Positions 49,301 to 58,230 of a DNA stretch of 64,000 nucleotides are shown here, one piece after another. Where the stretch lies: positions 4,713,992 to 4,777,991 of the forward strand of contig OZ022261.1 of assembly GCA_963978905.1 (NCBI GenBank), written 5' to 3'. Both the position numbers and the translations under genes were made by a program. How positions within the stretch are numbered: position 1 is the first letter of the stretch; each line of letters begins with the position of its first letter. Origin of the DNA: Trichostrongylus colubriformis (Eukaryota > Nematoda > Chromadorea > Rhabditida > Trichostrongylidae). Under the pieces are notes generated by a model. The model searched no databases. It saw only the letters and a list, made by a program, of their open reading frames with translations, and was not told the DNA's origin.

Positions 49301-52300
49301 ATACAAAAGAAGAATGGTTCTATCTTGTAGAGCAAGGAAAGCTCTATCGAATGCATACCTAAATATTCTCTTCGATCGCGATGGTAGACGAAGAGAAGAT
49401 AACCAAAGCGCACACTTTTGCGAGTACTGCATCTGAGTCTTAAAAACTGCAAAAAGTTGTACGATTTGAATGAAAAGTAGTACCATTCTGTAGAGCTGGA
49501 AAAGCTCTATCGAAATCATATTTACATGCATTTTTTGATCGCGATGGTAGACTAGGAAGATGAGGTGCCGAGAGTGCCAATTTTCGCCTTTAGCATATTT
49601 CATTTCCAAACCTCATAAATATTGGGTAGTCGAAGGAGTCGAAAAACGGGTAGTATCATTTTGTAGAGCAAAAAAAGCCCTATCGAAAACATATGTAAGC
49701 TTCGTCGAAAGATAAAGGAAACAATGTGAAAAACGGGGTTCGAAAAAACCGCGGGAACTTATTCCTCAACCCAATATATCTTATCATTCTCTCAAAGGCA
49801 TCGGAAGAGGCAATCAGAGTATTGAGTAGGGAAGATATGCTTCCTGTAAATGAACGGGCGACCCTTAGAAAGGCAAACTGATCGCACTGGCGCTTGAAAG
49901 CCGCGTTGGGCTCTTTTTTCGTGGCCGTGCCGTTGTGATCACGGTTGTGGTAGAGTGGGTTGAGTAGCCGTGGTGTGCAGGGTTACCACTACCGCTGAGC
50001 CTCGCTGCGTTCGTTCTTTGCATCGTCCTCTACAGTAATGCAGAACGCCCGAATACGTCCACTTGTAGGGTCATTCGTAAGGAGGAGTCTTATAGTTCGA
50101 AATTTTGACCGCGTGAAATTCCGTGAAAGCTTTTCTGAGTTTTTCAGAATGAAACTTTGAAAGTTTCATATTGCACTTTCAAACGAATCGTGCACGGAAA
50201 AATAAGTTTCTCTGTCACCCATATATTTGTGTTGTATTCACCTAATAAGCGCAGCATGCGAAGCTTCACACGAAAAAGTGAGAATTCGGCTAAGCAGCTC
50301 CTGGTGGCCGAGGGGGCGGGCCCCAGAGTAAACCCCCATCCTGTCATTCGCTGCGGTCGAACCCCCATCCTGTCATTCGCTGCGGTCGGAGACGAAGAGT
50401 AGGACTGCTCACGTAACTTCTGTTCTCACTATGCGTCTCCGGCCGCGGCGGACGACGAGGCGTATGTTTACTCTGAGGCCCCACCCCCTCTGCCACCACT
50501 TTGAGGAGCTGTTCTTGCCAGATTCTTATCTTTTCGCGTGAAGCTTTGCATGCGGCCCTTATTAGGTAAATACAACATAAATATATGGTCGCAGAGAGAA
50601 ATTTTCCGTGCACGATCCCTTGAAGGAACCGTTTTCTGACCGATGGCTATACCATTCCTCCCCGTTGGGGTCAGAATCGCGATTTGGCGAAATGTTACGG
50701 TAGTTCCTTCCAATGAACGCGAATATCATGCTCATTTTGCGAGCGATCTCTGTCTCGCCCAGTGCAGGTTCTGAGCACTGTAGACTGCCCATGTGATGAA
50801 GACTGATAGTAACGGAATATTTTTTACTCCTGAAACAGTAAAGGTGGTCTTTCGAGGTGATTTTCTGACTGAAGGAGCCCCTCATAAGAAGCAAAGCATC
50901 ATCACTCCGAGGACTCCATACATCGTACAACCTGAGAGCGTCGTACTCTCACCACTGTGCTACGCTGTTCTTAGCGACGGCTGACTTCACCCGCCTTTGA
51001 GTGCCAGTTCATTCAGTGAAACCTTCGCAACTCCTTTGGAAAACCACTTCGCAAATACAAAAGCAGATCAGGAATTAGCGCCTGAAAAGGCGTCAAATGA
51101 TGTACAGGGTGCTGCAAAGATTTGGCCGCTTCACAAAGTAACATAAATTTTGCTTGAAGTATGGATGATCATCACATATTTCATAACATGTACCTTGAAC
51201 CAAATAGGATCACCTCTGGACCATACACGCAAACGAAAACGGCGAAGAAGAGCGTCTGCTGTCAGACGTTGCGCAGATCGTCCCAAACATTCGTCGAAGT
51301 AAGCTTCAGAGAATCGAATACAGTGTGAGGAGAAGAGGAGGCCCCGCCCTCCAAGATACTCCAGATGGAATGCCAAGCGAGTTCAGATTCATGTGGTTGG
51401 TGGTCATTGCTGCGACGTGGTGAACTTGTGGATTCTGCTCCGTGACCTCTATAACCGTGATCACGCCTTGTGTTCAGGGGCCGCCATGATAGGATTTGTC
51501 CGAACTGTGATCGAAGTGAAGTATTAACTAGAAACGTATGTGGCTCCTGATGATACGCTGAGTTAGTGGTGCTGATTGGTTGTCGCGGATCGCCGCGACT
51601 ATGGCCTCGGTGGCACCGTGCTCCCCGGCCCGTCCGCGCGCTGCTTGTCGCGTCACGCGACATGCGGTGGCTCTGTCCTCTGTGGTCGAAGCCGGTATAA
51701 AAGGCCGGCTGCCAGCTGCCAGTCGGTTTTCACCGGGCAACGCCATGATGTTGCTCGGGGTCAGGGGGTGCGGTGCACCTTCAGCTCCCGAGTAGTGGAG
51801 CACGCCGAGGCTCGGCACTCGGGGAATAGGTTGGTAATACCCTTTGGTCCCCAGGATGGGTACGCCCCGCCGGCCGCTGTGGCGGCCGCCGAGGTGTCTC
51901 CGGTGAGGGCGTCTGGGGGGCATGATCCACCATTAGGTGCCTCCTGGATGCGAGAGGTTTATGTGCGCTAGGCCGATGCAACACGCGATGTCAGAAGGAT
52001 GCCTTTGATCCGCGACATGGTGCATCGGCCGGGTTTTGATTGGAATATCGTCGGATTTGCATGCACCGTGTCCCAGCAGCACCCTTTGAGACTTTTTAAC
52101 CGTTCATTTGTTTTCATCAACACCTCACTCACTGACGAGCCTCCAGGTGTTGATGAAAACATAGTGGTTCGTCTGAGTTGGGAGGCGAAACGAACCGCTT
52201 TAAGTTCTTAGCTAGAATGATTTAAACCTCCCTTCTGTTGTTGTTCTTTGAATGTCAGGTTGCTCGACTATTCCGTTTCGAGCGTCCTAAAGGGAAATCT

Positions 52301-53229
52301 GCACTGTTCCTCACAATTATTTCGAATGTGTGAAAGCCACTCTCACGAAAGTATAGAACGATTGGCATGAGCTTACCTGCGATTCATAGTAGACGCTCCC
52401 TTCGCCGTTTCGCCATTCTATCGGAATCCAGGGGCATATCATGATGATACGTAGCTAGAACTGTTCGTTGATTACACGTACCAGTGAAACTCATGTGATA
52501 CTTCCTTTCTCCTACTAAAACTTTGTCAGGTGGTCAATAATTTTACCACACCCTGTATATCCTATTTCTGATCACTTCGACCTGGCCGGGATCCTTCCCT
52601 TGATAGACTCCCTACTATCATATTAAACAGTCGACCAGAATTGCCCTTCCCTATGCCTTTGAGTCATTCACCAACCACTTGCTAGTTTTTGCCTAACGTA
52701 CAGTAACTTCAGCGGTGAAATGGATTTTCTAGGTGCTTATATGGATGGAGCGAAAATCGGTCGAGGTCACTCACCTTATGGTGGATCTTCGCATGAAATT
52801 ATCTTTCCATATGGCGTTGATCCGATGTACATTTCATCTTCACAGGTTTGTGGTTGTGCATAATAGCAAAATCTGGGAGATGCACTAAGATCGCATGATG
52901 ATACAAAACTTACTGATTCTCTCCTTCCTTTGAGAATTTTCTATATGTGATCATTCAGATGAGTACTTCGCAACGTTTGGTTGGAGGCAAAAGACCTGAC
53001 TTACATATGTTCTCAGCGGCCGAGACAGCGTCTTCTCTCACGGATACAGCTAGCACAGGGTTGAACTTCACACAAATGGCATGTGAATCTCCTCTGCATC
53101 AACTGTAAGTCTATTTCCTTTATCTGATCTTCCTTGAAACCTCCTGCTTTCAATGGTCACAACTACGCTTATCTCATTTGGGTGCCCAGGCTAAAAGAAC
53201 TTGCCTACCAATTGTCGACCGTCCACTGA
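31315..53229 (+). CDS. Immunoglobulin/fibronectin-III transmembrane receptor
   Basis: Exons: 31315-31378, (one not found), 36507-36604, 36668-36836, 37099-37228, 37318-37457, 37514-37681, 37740-37833, 37925-38085, 39875-40045, 40377-40584, 40642-40859, 41250-41365, 41431-41538, 42686-42797, 43081-43212, 45697-45832, 46666-46842, 47194-47327, 48292-48385, 52733-52845, 52959-53104, 53190-53229. The 21 exons from 36507 on keep phase at every junction (2,865 nt, 954 codons plus stop). Order: signal peptide, five Ig-like domains, two FN3 domains, one membrane helix, cytoplasmic tail. This is the plan of neuronal cell-adhesion and guidance receptors (ROBO/CDO-ihog-like), acting at the cell surface. 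Domain numbers match no C. elegans gene I can name with confidence, so no symbol is given. Introns up to 4.3 kb carry several transposons. Confidence 0.9.
33559..33692. mobile_element. MITE, GGCCGCCGTCAGACT family
   Basis: Left end GGCCGCCGTCAGACTTTGCG; the right end AGCGAAATCTGACGATAC is diverged. The inner arms pair (GCGTGCGAAAG-type words). It lies in the first intron of the Ig receptor gene. Confidence 0.7.
34780..34945. mobile_element. MITE, GGCCGCCGTCAGACT family, TA-flanked
   Basis: Ends TAGGCCGCCGTCAGACTTCG and CGGAGTCTTACGGCGGCCAT with TA/AT borders; the arms pair around TTGCAGCATTGTACAGTCTC. Intronic. Confidence 0.8.
36507..36836 (+). CDS. Ig-like domain 1 of the receptor (C-terminal half)
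   Basis: Exons 36507-36604 and 36668-36836 encode the core Trp strand (AKFDSVRWIKDGESINAV) and the second cysteine motif (GGKQQLEGDYQCIAEVSGV). The first cysteine is on the missing upstream exon. The acceptor at 36667 is chosen over TTATAG at 36656 because the latter puts a stop in frame. Confidence 0.85.
37099..37457 (+). CDS. Ig-like domain 2 of the receptor
   Basis: Exons 37099-37228 and 37318-37457. First cysteine in QGQVARLPCAGLPDV, second in HHAGEYYCVVRNEYTK. Two extra cysteines (EICFIK, DGCLSD) replace the usual core Trp region and may form a further disulphide. Confidence 0.85.
37514..38085 (+). CDS. Ig-like domain 3 of the receptor
   Basis: Exons 37514-37681, 37740-37833 and 37925-38085. 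Motifs: GQDVILECVFVNAKVIWVK (first Cys, core Trp), LRQVWGNLRIRQVAQ, and DSGMYSCHGLSPFD (second Cys). The acidic linker SLQEDDHPKVYYSLFVHSPT leads into the next domain. Confidence 0.85.
38086..39874. other. 1.8-kb intron of the receptor gene
   Basis: It separates exons 37925-38085 and 39875-40045, both phase 0. I saw no element or exon in it; the open frames at 38.7-39.3 kb lack splice borders in the right phase. Confidence 0.5.
39875..40379 (+). CDS. Ig-like domain 4 of the receptor, divergent
   Basis: Exon 39875-40045 starts LSCLAKNVRYEIPMVHVDG and ends KSNYSGSVQ; the second cysteine is the first residue of exon 40377. The core Trp is missing, so this Ig fold is divergent or C2/I-like. A decoy acceptor at 40310 leads to a stop within eight codons and is not used. 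Confidence 0.75.
40377..40859 (+). CDS. Ig-like domain 5 of the receptor
   Basis: Exons 40377-40584 and 40642-40859. Motifs: GDDVELVCLVIQRVSSKYWLK (Cys and Trp), then KSDEGWYTCVVVGEGSEKSE with the second Cys. A Thr/Pro-rich linker (NHRTTTPPFSAVTE) follows before FN3-1. Confidence 0.9.
41250..42797 (+). CDS. Fibronectin type III domain 1 of the receptor
   Basis: Exons 41250-41365, 41431-41538 and 42686-42797. It has the FN3 strand pattern: SHVRIQWSVIG (Trp in strand B), GFKVELRS, ATTIKDLVPNNRYQFRVKLL (Leu and Tyr of the E/F strands). The intron 41539-42685 contains nested inverted repeats at 42,010-42,415. Confidence 0.85.
42010..42415. repeat. Nested inverted repeats, old MITE remnant
   Basis: The inner pair TTATGTCAGGATTTCGCA and TGCGAAATCCTGACATAA lies at 42,125-42,337. 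The outer parts (GGCGATTTGCGATTGCGCG, AAAAATCGCAAAATCATG, AGTCTGACTTCTGCCC) resemble the GGCCGCCGTCAGACT family. It looks like one element inserted in another, both decayed. Confidence 0.55.
43081..45832 (+). CDS. Fibronectin type III domain 2 of the receptor
   Basis: Exons 43081-43212 and 45697-45832 carry SPTSAKLTWTHDAAT and ARNFIVQFNST, then SETIIEDLLANESYVFGVIA and ENYAGRSPLSS, the classic second half of an FN3 fold. The acceptor at 43080 is TTTTAAG. The 2.5-kb intron between holds a poly-T/C tract (43,355-43,385), a foldback element (45347-45615) and a 27-bp tandem duplication at 45,090-45,125. Confidence 0.85.
45347..45615. mobile_element. Foldback element with ACAGTCCTTATCCC ends
   Basis: The left arm TTACAGTCCTTATCCCTAAG pairs with the right arm TTCGGGATAAGGACTGTATG, and the pairing continues through GGCGTGTCCCATGCAGTTC and GACTTGACTCG-type words. 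The central loop is about 60 bp. It lies in the receptor's intron, 80 bp before exon 45697. Confidence 0.8.
45833..46665. other. Receptor intron before the transmembrane exon
   Basis: It contains a G-rich tract near 46,000 and unique sequence; no element or coding exon seen. The minus-strand 137-codon frame here has no splice-bounded coding character. Confidence 0.45.
46666..46842 (+). CDS. Transmembrane exon of the receptor
   Basis: After a short Lys-rich juxtamembrane stretch (AKKKEAVLSFF), residues SVVLIVVAVLLVLSLLLICC form a single membrane helix, followed by VVCYSVGVQWKNSHFK on the cytoplasmic side with cysteines that could be palmitoylated (inference). Bordered by TTTCAG and GTGAGT. 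Confidence 0.9.
47194..53229 (+). CDS. Cytoplasmic tail exons of the receptor
   Basis: Exons 47194-47327 (RISEDPVGMYCTEDPDERS), 48292-48385 (SEENTSELTRKFHFSDALPN, LYGED), 52733-52845 (GHSPYGGSSHEIIFPYGVDP), 52959-53104 (QRLVGGKRPDLHMFSAAETA) and 53190-53229 (LKELAYQLSTVH then stop). The tail is hydrophilic, Ser/Tyr-rich and without a catalytic domain, so it probably recruits adaptors. The C-terminal STVH could be a PDZ-type end, but that is weak. All junctions are in phase. Confidence 0.8.
47328..48291. other. Receptor intron with a hairpin
   Basis: Unique sequence, except for a perfect-looking 83-bp palindrome at 48081-48163. No exon seen. Confidence 0.5.
48081..48163. repeat. 83-bp palindrome
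   Basis: GTGTCATC, CTCAGTGCCCAACTTTTGCT and their complements close on a loop of about 15 bases (GCGGTAATGG...). Probably a tiny foldback element in the receptor intron. Confidence 0.8.
48401..49774. mobile_element. 1.4-kb foldback element, copy B
   Basis: Ends TTGGGTTGAGGAATAAGTTC and complement, flanked by TA (48399-48400, 49775-49776). The arms pair over the whole length around a centre near 49,085 (ATCGAGCATTTTCGTCACAT). It contains the same run of GATAGAGC...GCTCTAC stems as copy A plus an extra arm segment (GATCGCGATGGTAGA words) that copy A largely lacks. It begins 15 bp after the donor of receptor exon 48292-48385. Confidence 0.9.
50180..50626. mobile_element. Foldback element with GTGCACGG ends
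   Basis: The left arm CGTGCACGGAAAAATAAGTT and right arm AAATTTTCCGTGCACGAT pair, with inner arms CGCAGCATGCGAAGCTTCAC and GTGAAGCTTTGCATGCGG. The GC-rich core is shared with 22738-23135. A 29-bp unit (AACCCCCATCCTGTCATTCG...) is duplicated in tandem at 50,329-50,386. Confidence 0.8.
51550..51990. other. GC-rich island with overlapping open frames
   Basis: The block differs sharply in GC from its neighbours and is open on both strands (131 codons minus, 131 codons plus). The proteins are Arg/Pro/Ala-rich and look like by-products of composition. It may be a promoter region of the surrounding element; coding status is unresolved. Confidence 0.4.
51696..51706 (+). promoter_or_regulatory. Candidate TATA box
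   Basis: GGTATAAAAGGCC is a strong match to a core-promoter TATA box at the start of the GC island; the sequence about 30 bp downstream (CAGTCGG) could be an initiator. No transcript evidence. Confidence 0.35.
52110..52163. repeat. Hairpin of 16-bp arms
   Basis: TGTTTTCATCAACACC and GGTGTTGATGAAAACA form a perfect stem over a loop of about 20 bases. Confidence 0.85.
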
Positions 53230-55220
53230 GGGATCTGAAGAGGAATATATCCTCAGCAGTGTGGCCATGAAGAGGAAATTAGTGGATATAGGTAGAAGCT
53301 CGAGGAAAATCCCATCTCCCAATTGATTTGGTCGCAAAAGTTTGGCTGTTTCACTCAGCATTGATCAGGGCTAGATGGATCTATGTGTGGCGGTGATAAA
53401 GCGACGTTTGATGCGGTCGTCGTAGGCTTTTTTCGGAGCTTTAATAATTGTTTTCCGGCTGAAAATTCAGGCAGAGGTGCTGAGTAGCGCGACATTAATG
53501 AAGAAACTAGCATTCGAGAAGCCGCGGACATTTTTCCTCGCACACTGCACCGCATGCATCCTATAACTGGGAGCCACCGAGTGAAAGGTAGCGGTCATCA
53601 TGACTCTCTTCTCAAGTTGTGGGTGGAACAAGTCCATAAGAATCGCCCGATCAGCACAGTGCCTTGTCAGTAGCTTATAACACACCTTTGACCACTTTTA
53701 TCCTTACCTTTTTACACAGTCAATGGATACTTTGGTGTAAAGTCAATGATTTCAAAAGTAGGGAAGGAAATCGTCCAATAAGGCTCAATGAAATGTTATT
53801 AGTATAGTGTAAGAAGTTAAGAGGGTTAGAGAATTTTTGGACTTTTTGTACCCACCTAAAATTGCCATAGTGGCTATTTCCATACTTTGCTTTTTATGTT
53901 TGCAACTTCCTGCATCGTTTATTGAGCAGGATGGTACTGTTCAAAAGGGTAGTGTGTTATTTACAGCATTTCGGTCTGCATTTGACGAATCCCTGTTTAT
54001 CCCTAGTTTCAAGATTATTTACACTTCAGAATGGATGGCACCGATCCAGGAGGTTCGCGATGTGGAGGAATGTCGCGCAGTAGTCATATCTCATCGACAG
54101 ATGTACCAAGTGCACCTATGCAAACATTCAAATCATAGTAGTCAGCTTCCCATCGTCTTAATGCTGCCGAAGTGTAGTTTGTGAACCATGAAATACAGTT
54201 GTCATGCTTCAACGAGGAAAAACGAGAATTCCCGCAGTTCTTTAGTCAAGTAGTCACTTCTAATCACGCCATAATCGTCACTGTTTTTATGAGTTTTGTT
54301 TAGGAATATCATTATTCGGTCACAATAGTACCTATGATCAGTGTATCCTTGATCTCATTATTTATTGATCATGTTCGCCTTGTTTTAATAGTGGAATCCT
54401 TTAGTCATTCACCATCATGAAATAACCTCGGAATGTCTCACTGTGTTGTGCTTATGACCTTGCTCAGTGCCTATTCCGATATCTTTTGTAAATATTGAAT
54501 GTGATAAATCTTTTATATCAATCATCTCTGGGTAGCAGGCTGCAAACTGTGGGTGCATACCAATACATGTTCACGCTTGTATCACATAACTTCGCCTTCG
54601 TGCCATAATGTCGTCGTTCCACGCTGTGTAGGCTTACGCTTTCTCTGACTGCGGATGCTCGGAAAAGATCATTGGATTGAGCGTTTGGGTCTTATTTCGT
54701 CTTCGCTATTTCAAAAGTAATCTTTTTAGCTACCCCTTTTTTTTTTAACACATCACATTCCGCGCACTCTCTGTTACTATGCGCTTCACAAGATTAGCAG
54801 ATTTTCGTCAATGTTGATTTTTTCATGGTCACCGCGTCCTAGAGGTGAAGACCGAAATCAGCCACGTAACCGTCTAACCAAATAGTCTGACATACAATTC
54901 AAATAGAATATTGGGTATTCGCTCATGGAGTGTGAAAGCAGGATGCGTACTTCCACATATAGTTTTCGCGTCGCGGTGTGCGGCGCGTGAGGTTTGCGCG
55001 GGATTCAGCTGGATTTGGTGGTTTCGCTTGTGACTGCGCAAGAGGGGCGGCGACTGTGCCTCGCGCCTATTTTTATTCGTCTCCTCTGAATCTAGCTTTT
55101 TCGACTCATTACTATCTTGCTAGACAATTAAAAATTTTCAGTTCACGATTACGTGTAGTGGGGTTTCGTATGCAATCATTCCATTTCCTGTGCTATGTAT
55201 CACTTTAACAACCTTTTGGA
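53230..55220. other. Downstream flank of the receptor gene
   Basis: It should include the 3' UTR; I could not fix a polyadenylation signal. The 115-codon frame at 53837-54184 starts with TTG, has a hydrophobic leader-like start but no splice or homology support. A GC-rich patch lies at 54,970-55,070. Confidence 0.45.
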
Positions 55221-55223
55221 ACT

Positions 55224-55483
55224 TTAGTACCAGGACTCCGAAAATCAGATTTGTCTGTTTCTCTGCTTCCTTCAGGATAGTTCATATAGAATTGGACATG
55301 TTTTCTTTTGTGACAGTTTTTGGATGTCATCAATTGTCGCAGAGAAATCTGGAAAATTTGTTACATCCAAAAAAATTTTCAAACTTTTCTTGTCACGAAA
55401 ACGTGCGATAGTTCTATGTGAAGAGAGTAGAAAAGCAGAAAATACGACAAACCTGATTTTTGGAGTACACCAAAGTCTGGAAA
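55224..55483. mobile_element. Foldback element, diverged
   Basis: The left arm CAGGACTCCGAAAATCAGAT TTGTC pairs imperfectly with the right arm GACAAACCTGATTTTTGGAG; the inner arms (TTTTTGGATG, TTACATCCAAAAA) also pair. No coding content. Confidence 0.6.
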
Positions 55484-55668
55484 ATTGATGCAAATTGATA
55501 GGATGATACATAGCACAGTAAGTGGAATGATTGAATACCAACGCTATCACCGATTAACCGTGAACTGGAAACATGGAATTATGTCTAATGAAATGATAGC
55601 AAGTTGATGACAAACTAACTTCAGGGAAGAAATAAATAAATATGGCGTAGGACATGGTTCTCGCTCGT

Positions 55669-56178
55669 TTTAGGCTGCGTTCATATTGTGCGGCACCGGC
55701 GGTGACGGTGGCGATTTGGCGCATTTCGACCGACGCCGGCGTCAATTTGCCGCCATCGTTGTCGGCGCCGGTGCCGCAAAAGTGCTCAGACAGCACCTTC
55801 ATTGCGAGTGCACGGTGCACCCTCACGAGGTTGTGCTCGCTTGAACACAACTCAGCCACGCCCACCCAACCAAGTCACACATGGCTGTAAGCGAACAATT
55901 TCCAATGGGAAAGCTGCTTTCATCATCGAAACGACTGTTTCATCAAATTACTTTTCTTTGCAAGTTTCCTTCTCCACGTGAGGCCACGTTGGAAATTTGT
56001 TCGTTTAAGGCTAGGTGTGATTTGGTTGGCTGGGTGTGGCGTTGTTTTCAAGCAGGCACAACACCGTGAGGGTGCCCGTGCAGCCGCAACAGAGGTGCAA
56101 ACTGAGCAGTTATCGAAGGATTTACTTGCTCCAAGAAAGTGACCACTAATCTAAGTATCGCGTGGTGTGCCTTTAATC
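55669..56178. mobile_element. GCGTTCATATTGTG element followed by a foldback with GCCTTTAAT end
   Basis: 55,669-55,790 is a GGC(T/C)GCGTTCATA-type element with GCACCGGCGGTGACGG and CGGCGCCGGTGCCGCA arms. It runs into a foldback whose arms are ACGGTGCACCCTCACGAG... (55,817) and ...CCGTGAGGGTGCCCGTGC (56,083), ending GTGTGCCTTTAAT like the element at 27826-28157. Confidence 0.6.
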
Positions 56179-56780
56179 AGGACCCTGAGTGTTGAGTGTT
56201 GAGTACATAGGAAGTAAAAAGTTTGATTATCTAACTGCTCTCGAATTCTCCATCCGTGTGTTCCTCGAAGAATAGCTTGTGAAGCCTCGGCCAGAGGGCA
56301 GTAATGGCCACCTCACCACCTTGTCACTGGAGGCTTTTTGGAGGATATCGCCTGCGAAAAAAAAAACTCGTATATTTACTCACCTTCTAAGCCAGGCGGG
56401 TAGTACTTACTGAAGATATCTCCTACTGTCGTACAAAGATAGCCTCACTTTATTAAGACCAGATCATCTACGAATATTGTTGAGCTACGGACGGATGAGT
56501 TATTGACTCGCCGACTGGGAGAGGAGATATTGAGCCGGAAAAAATTATTACACACGCTGAGGACGAATTTAAATCAGATCTTACGGGCTCTCCTTATATG
56601 CCGTGGTAGATTTCTCGGACACACCAGGAATGTCAACATATAGCAGCCAGTAAGAGCATTCTCAAGAGATCAGCTTAAAGATAAATGAGATATGTGAAAG
56701 TAGTAGGTGAATATGCGAAAGAACAAGAAAAAGTCTTCTGAGCTATTGATTGATAGCGTAGCTATAATCCCGTCAGCTTA
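56179..56780. other. Short intergenic stretch
   Basis: No feature recognised in this unique, A/T-moderate sequence. Confidence 0.4.
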
Positions 56781-56799
56781 CAGGTGACGCCCTCTTGCC

Positions 56800-58050
56800 C
56801 ACAGTTTCTGCCTTATTTTCTCAGTTTTCGCCACCACTCTAGGCTTCTCGCCGGTATCCATGCAGAGCGCTCGATGATGTCTACGGTCTCGGACGGGCAA
56901 CCCCTTAGGATTGCATTACGTACCACGTTGCAGTACCAGCATGGCTTGTACTTACCTGTATATACCTTTTCTGGATCGCAGTCCTGCGAACAATATTCAC
57001 GCAGGTCTTCGTCTAGAATGAAGTTCTGTCTGTCCATTCCATCCATTATTTCAGGACATGAATCCGTATAGTGATCATCACGTTTTCCACAAAAGGTTCA
57101 CGGAGGGCATCCTTCCGCCTTGACGCCAATCTTCCGTTTTGGTACTCTGAGCAATACTGGAGTTAGGCTAATTCTGGTTCCAGATTCTCCCTATCTTCGT
57201 CTGTCAACCCGATTTTCTGGTCGTTAGACCTTTTCGCATCTCGGTCTTGCACTACCCTGCTGGTAATGGGCTTGTCTCCTTTTTTCTCAGCAACTGACCC
57301 ACTGTGGTTAAATTTCTTCTTTTTGGCTGATGCCCCCTCATTTTCGTTGTCCGGCATCGACACGGTATATACCCTGCTCCTCGTCATCATCCTTACTTTC
57401 CTCAATTAGCCAGGCGAGATACTCTTTATGCGATAAAGACCGCCTCTCTTCTTATCTTTCTTCTCACGGTTTTCCTTTTTCCTGCATATCCCCTGTTTCT
57501 GGCCTCAATTTCCGTGGCTCGAATTCATCAAAGTATCGGCTTTGAGGTGTTACCTCTGCCGTCTTCTGATCGCATTTAAGCAGTCTCTTCACCTCAGAAA
57601 GGCATCTTTTTTCTCCTCGTAGAGTATCTTCTCAAGTCTCAGCAGATCGCCCTCCATTCTTCGATAATGGTGTCCAGCAACTTTAAGGTTTTTTGGCATT
57701 GCTCTGAATGCTGCCTGTCTTGGACTATGTAGCTTTTCCTGTGCGAAGTTGAGAAAAAAGTACGCCAGAAACACTTGCTTGGCGGCAAATCGAGGTTTTT
57801 CTTCGCCTCCAGCAGCACTTCTAAGTATTCTTTTCAAAAGGAAAACTTGCTTTCCTGCTCCCGACTCAGAGCAAGTGTTTTTCGGGATACAGGATAGTGT
57901 GTCCAGTTATGCCAACCGCGTAGGCCACCTTGACGAGACTCTGAAGAGAGCCGGCTGCTTTTCCCAATTCTTGCTGAATATCCGTTAGCGTTTCTTTATG
58001 CAAGCCGAAAAGTTTCTCAAACTCGTCTCTGTAGATACTGGCCATGACGA
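56800..58050 (-). pseudogene. Retroelement gag-like relic with zinc-knuckle remnant
   Basis: Reading from 58045 downward: ATG then ASIYRDEFEKLFGLHKETLT in a frame open for about 60 codons, then two competing frames with stops (57589-57837), a basic/acidic segment (57163-57405), and a Cys/His stretch near 57,040-57,095 reading TFCGKRDDHYTDSC that resembles a zinc knuckle whose first Cys codon is replaced by a stop. A further Cys-rich piece (56813-57046) follows. Several stops and frame changes show it is broken. Helical N-terminus plus Cys/His motif suggests gag; which element family it belongs to is inference. Confidence 0.5.
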
Positions 58051-58230
58051 AGGTTCCTAGCAAAAATAATTGTACAGTATTGGGGAATAACAAATTTGAA
58101 CTAATGCATTTAATTGCCTAAATCTTCCTTAAAGAGTTACTCCCTTAGTTTCCAAATAAGATTATTCATAAAGATATGAACTAGTGTCGTTTACTGTGAC
58201 TCAATCTGAATGCTACTAAGCCGACAAGTA

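Larger units (their letters stand above)
51103..52557. mobile_element. Possible 1.45-kb DNA element with TACAGGGTG ends
   Basis: The ends TACAGGGTG (51103) and CACCCTGTA (52557) are inverted and contain TA borders; the next bases match only partly. No transposase is seen. The middle (51,550-51,990) is GC-rich and carries a TATA box and a hairpin (see separate entries). All of it lies in the last large intron of the receptor gene. Confidence 0.5.

Noticed and set aside
51528..51971. 131-codon frames on both strands
   Set aside because: Arg/Pro/Ala-rich translation of a GC-rich island; both strands open equally, so composition explains it.
53837..54184. 115-codon secreted-protein-like frame
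   Set aside because: It starts with TTG, has no upstream exon or homology, and lies where the receptor's 3' UTR is expected.
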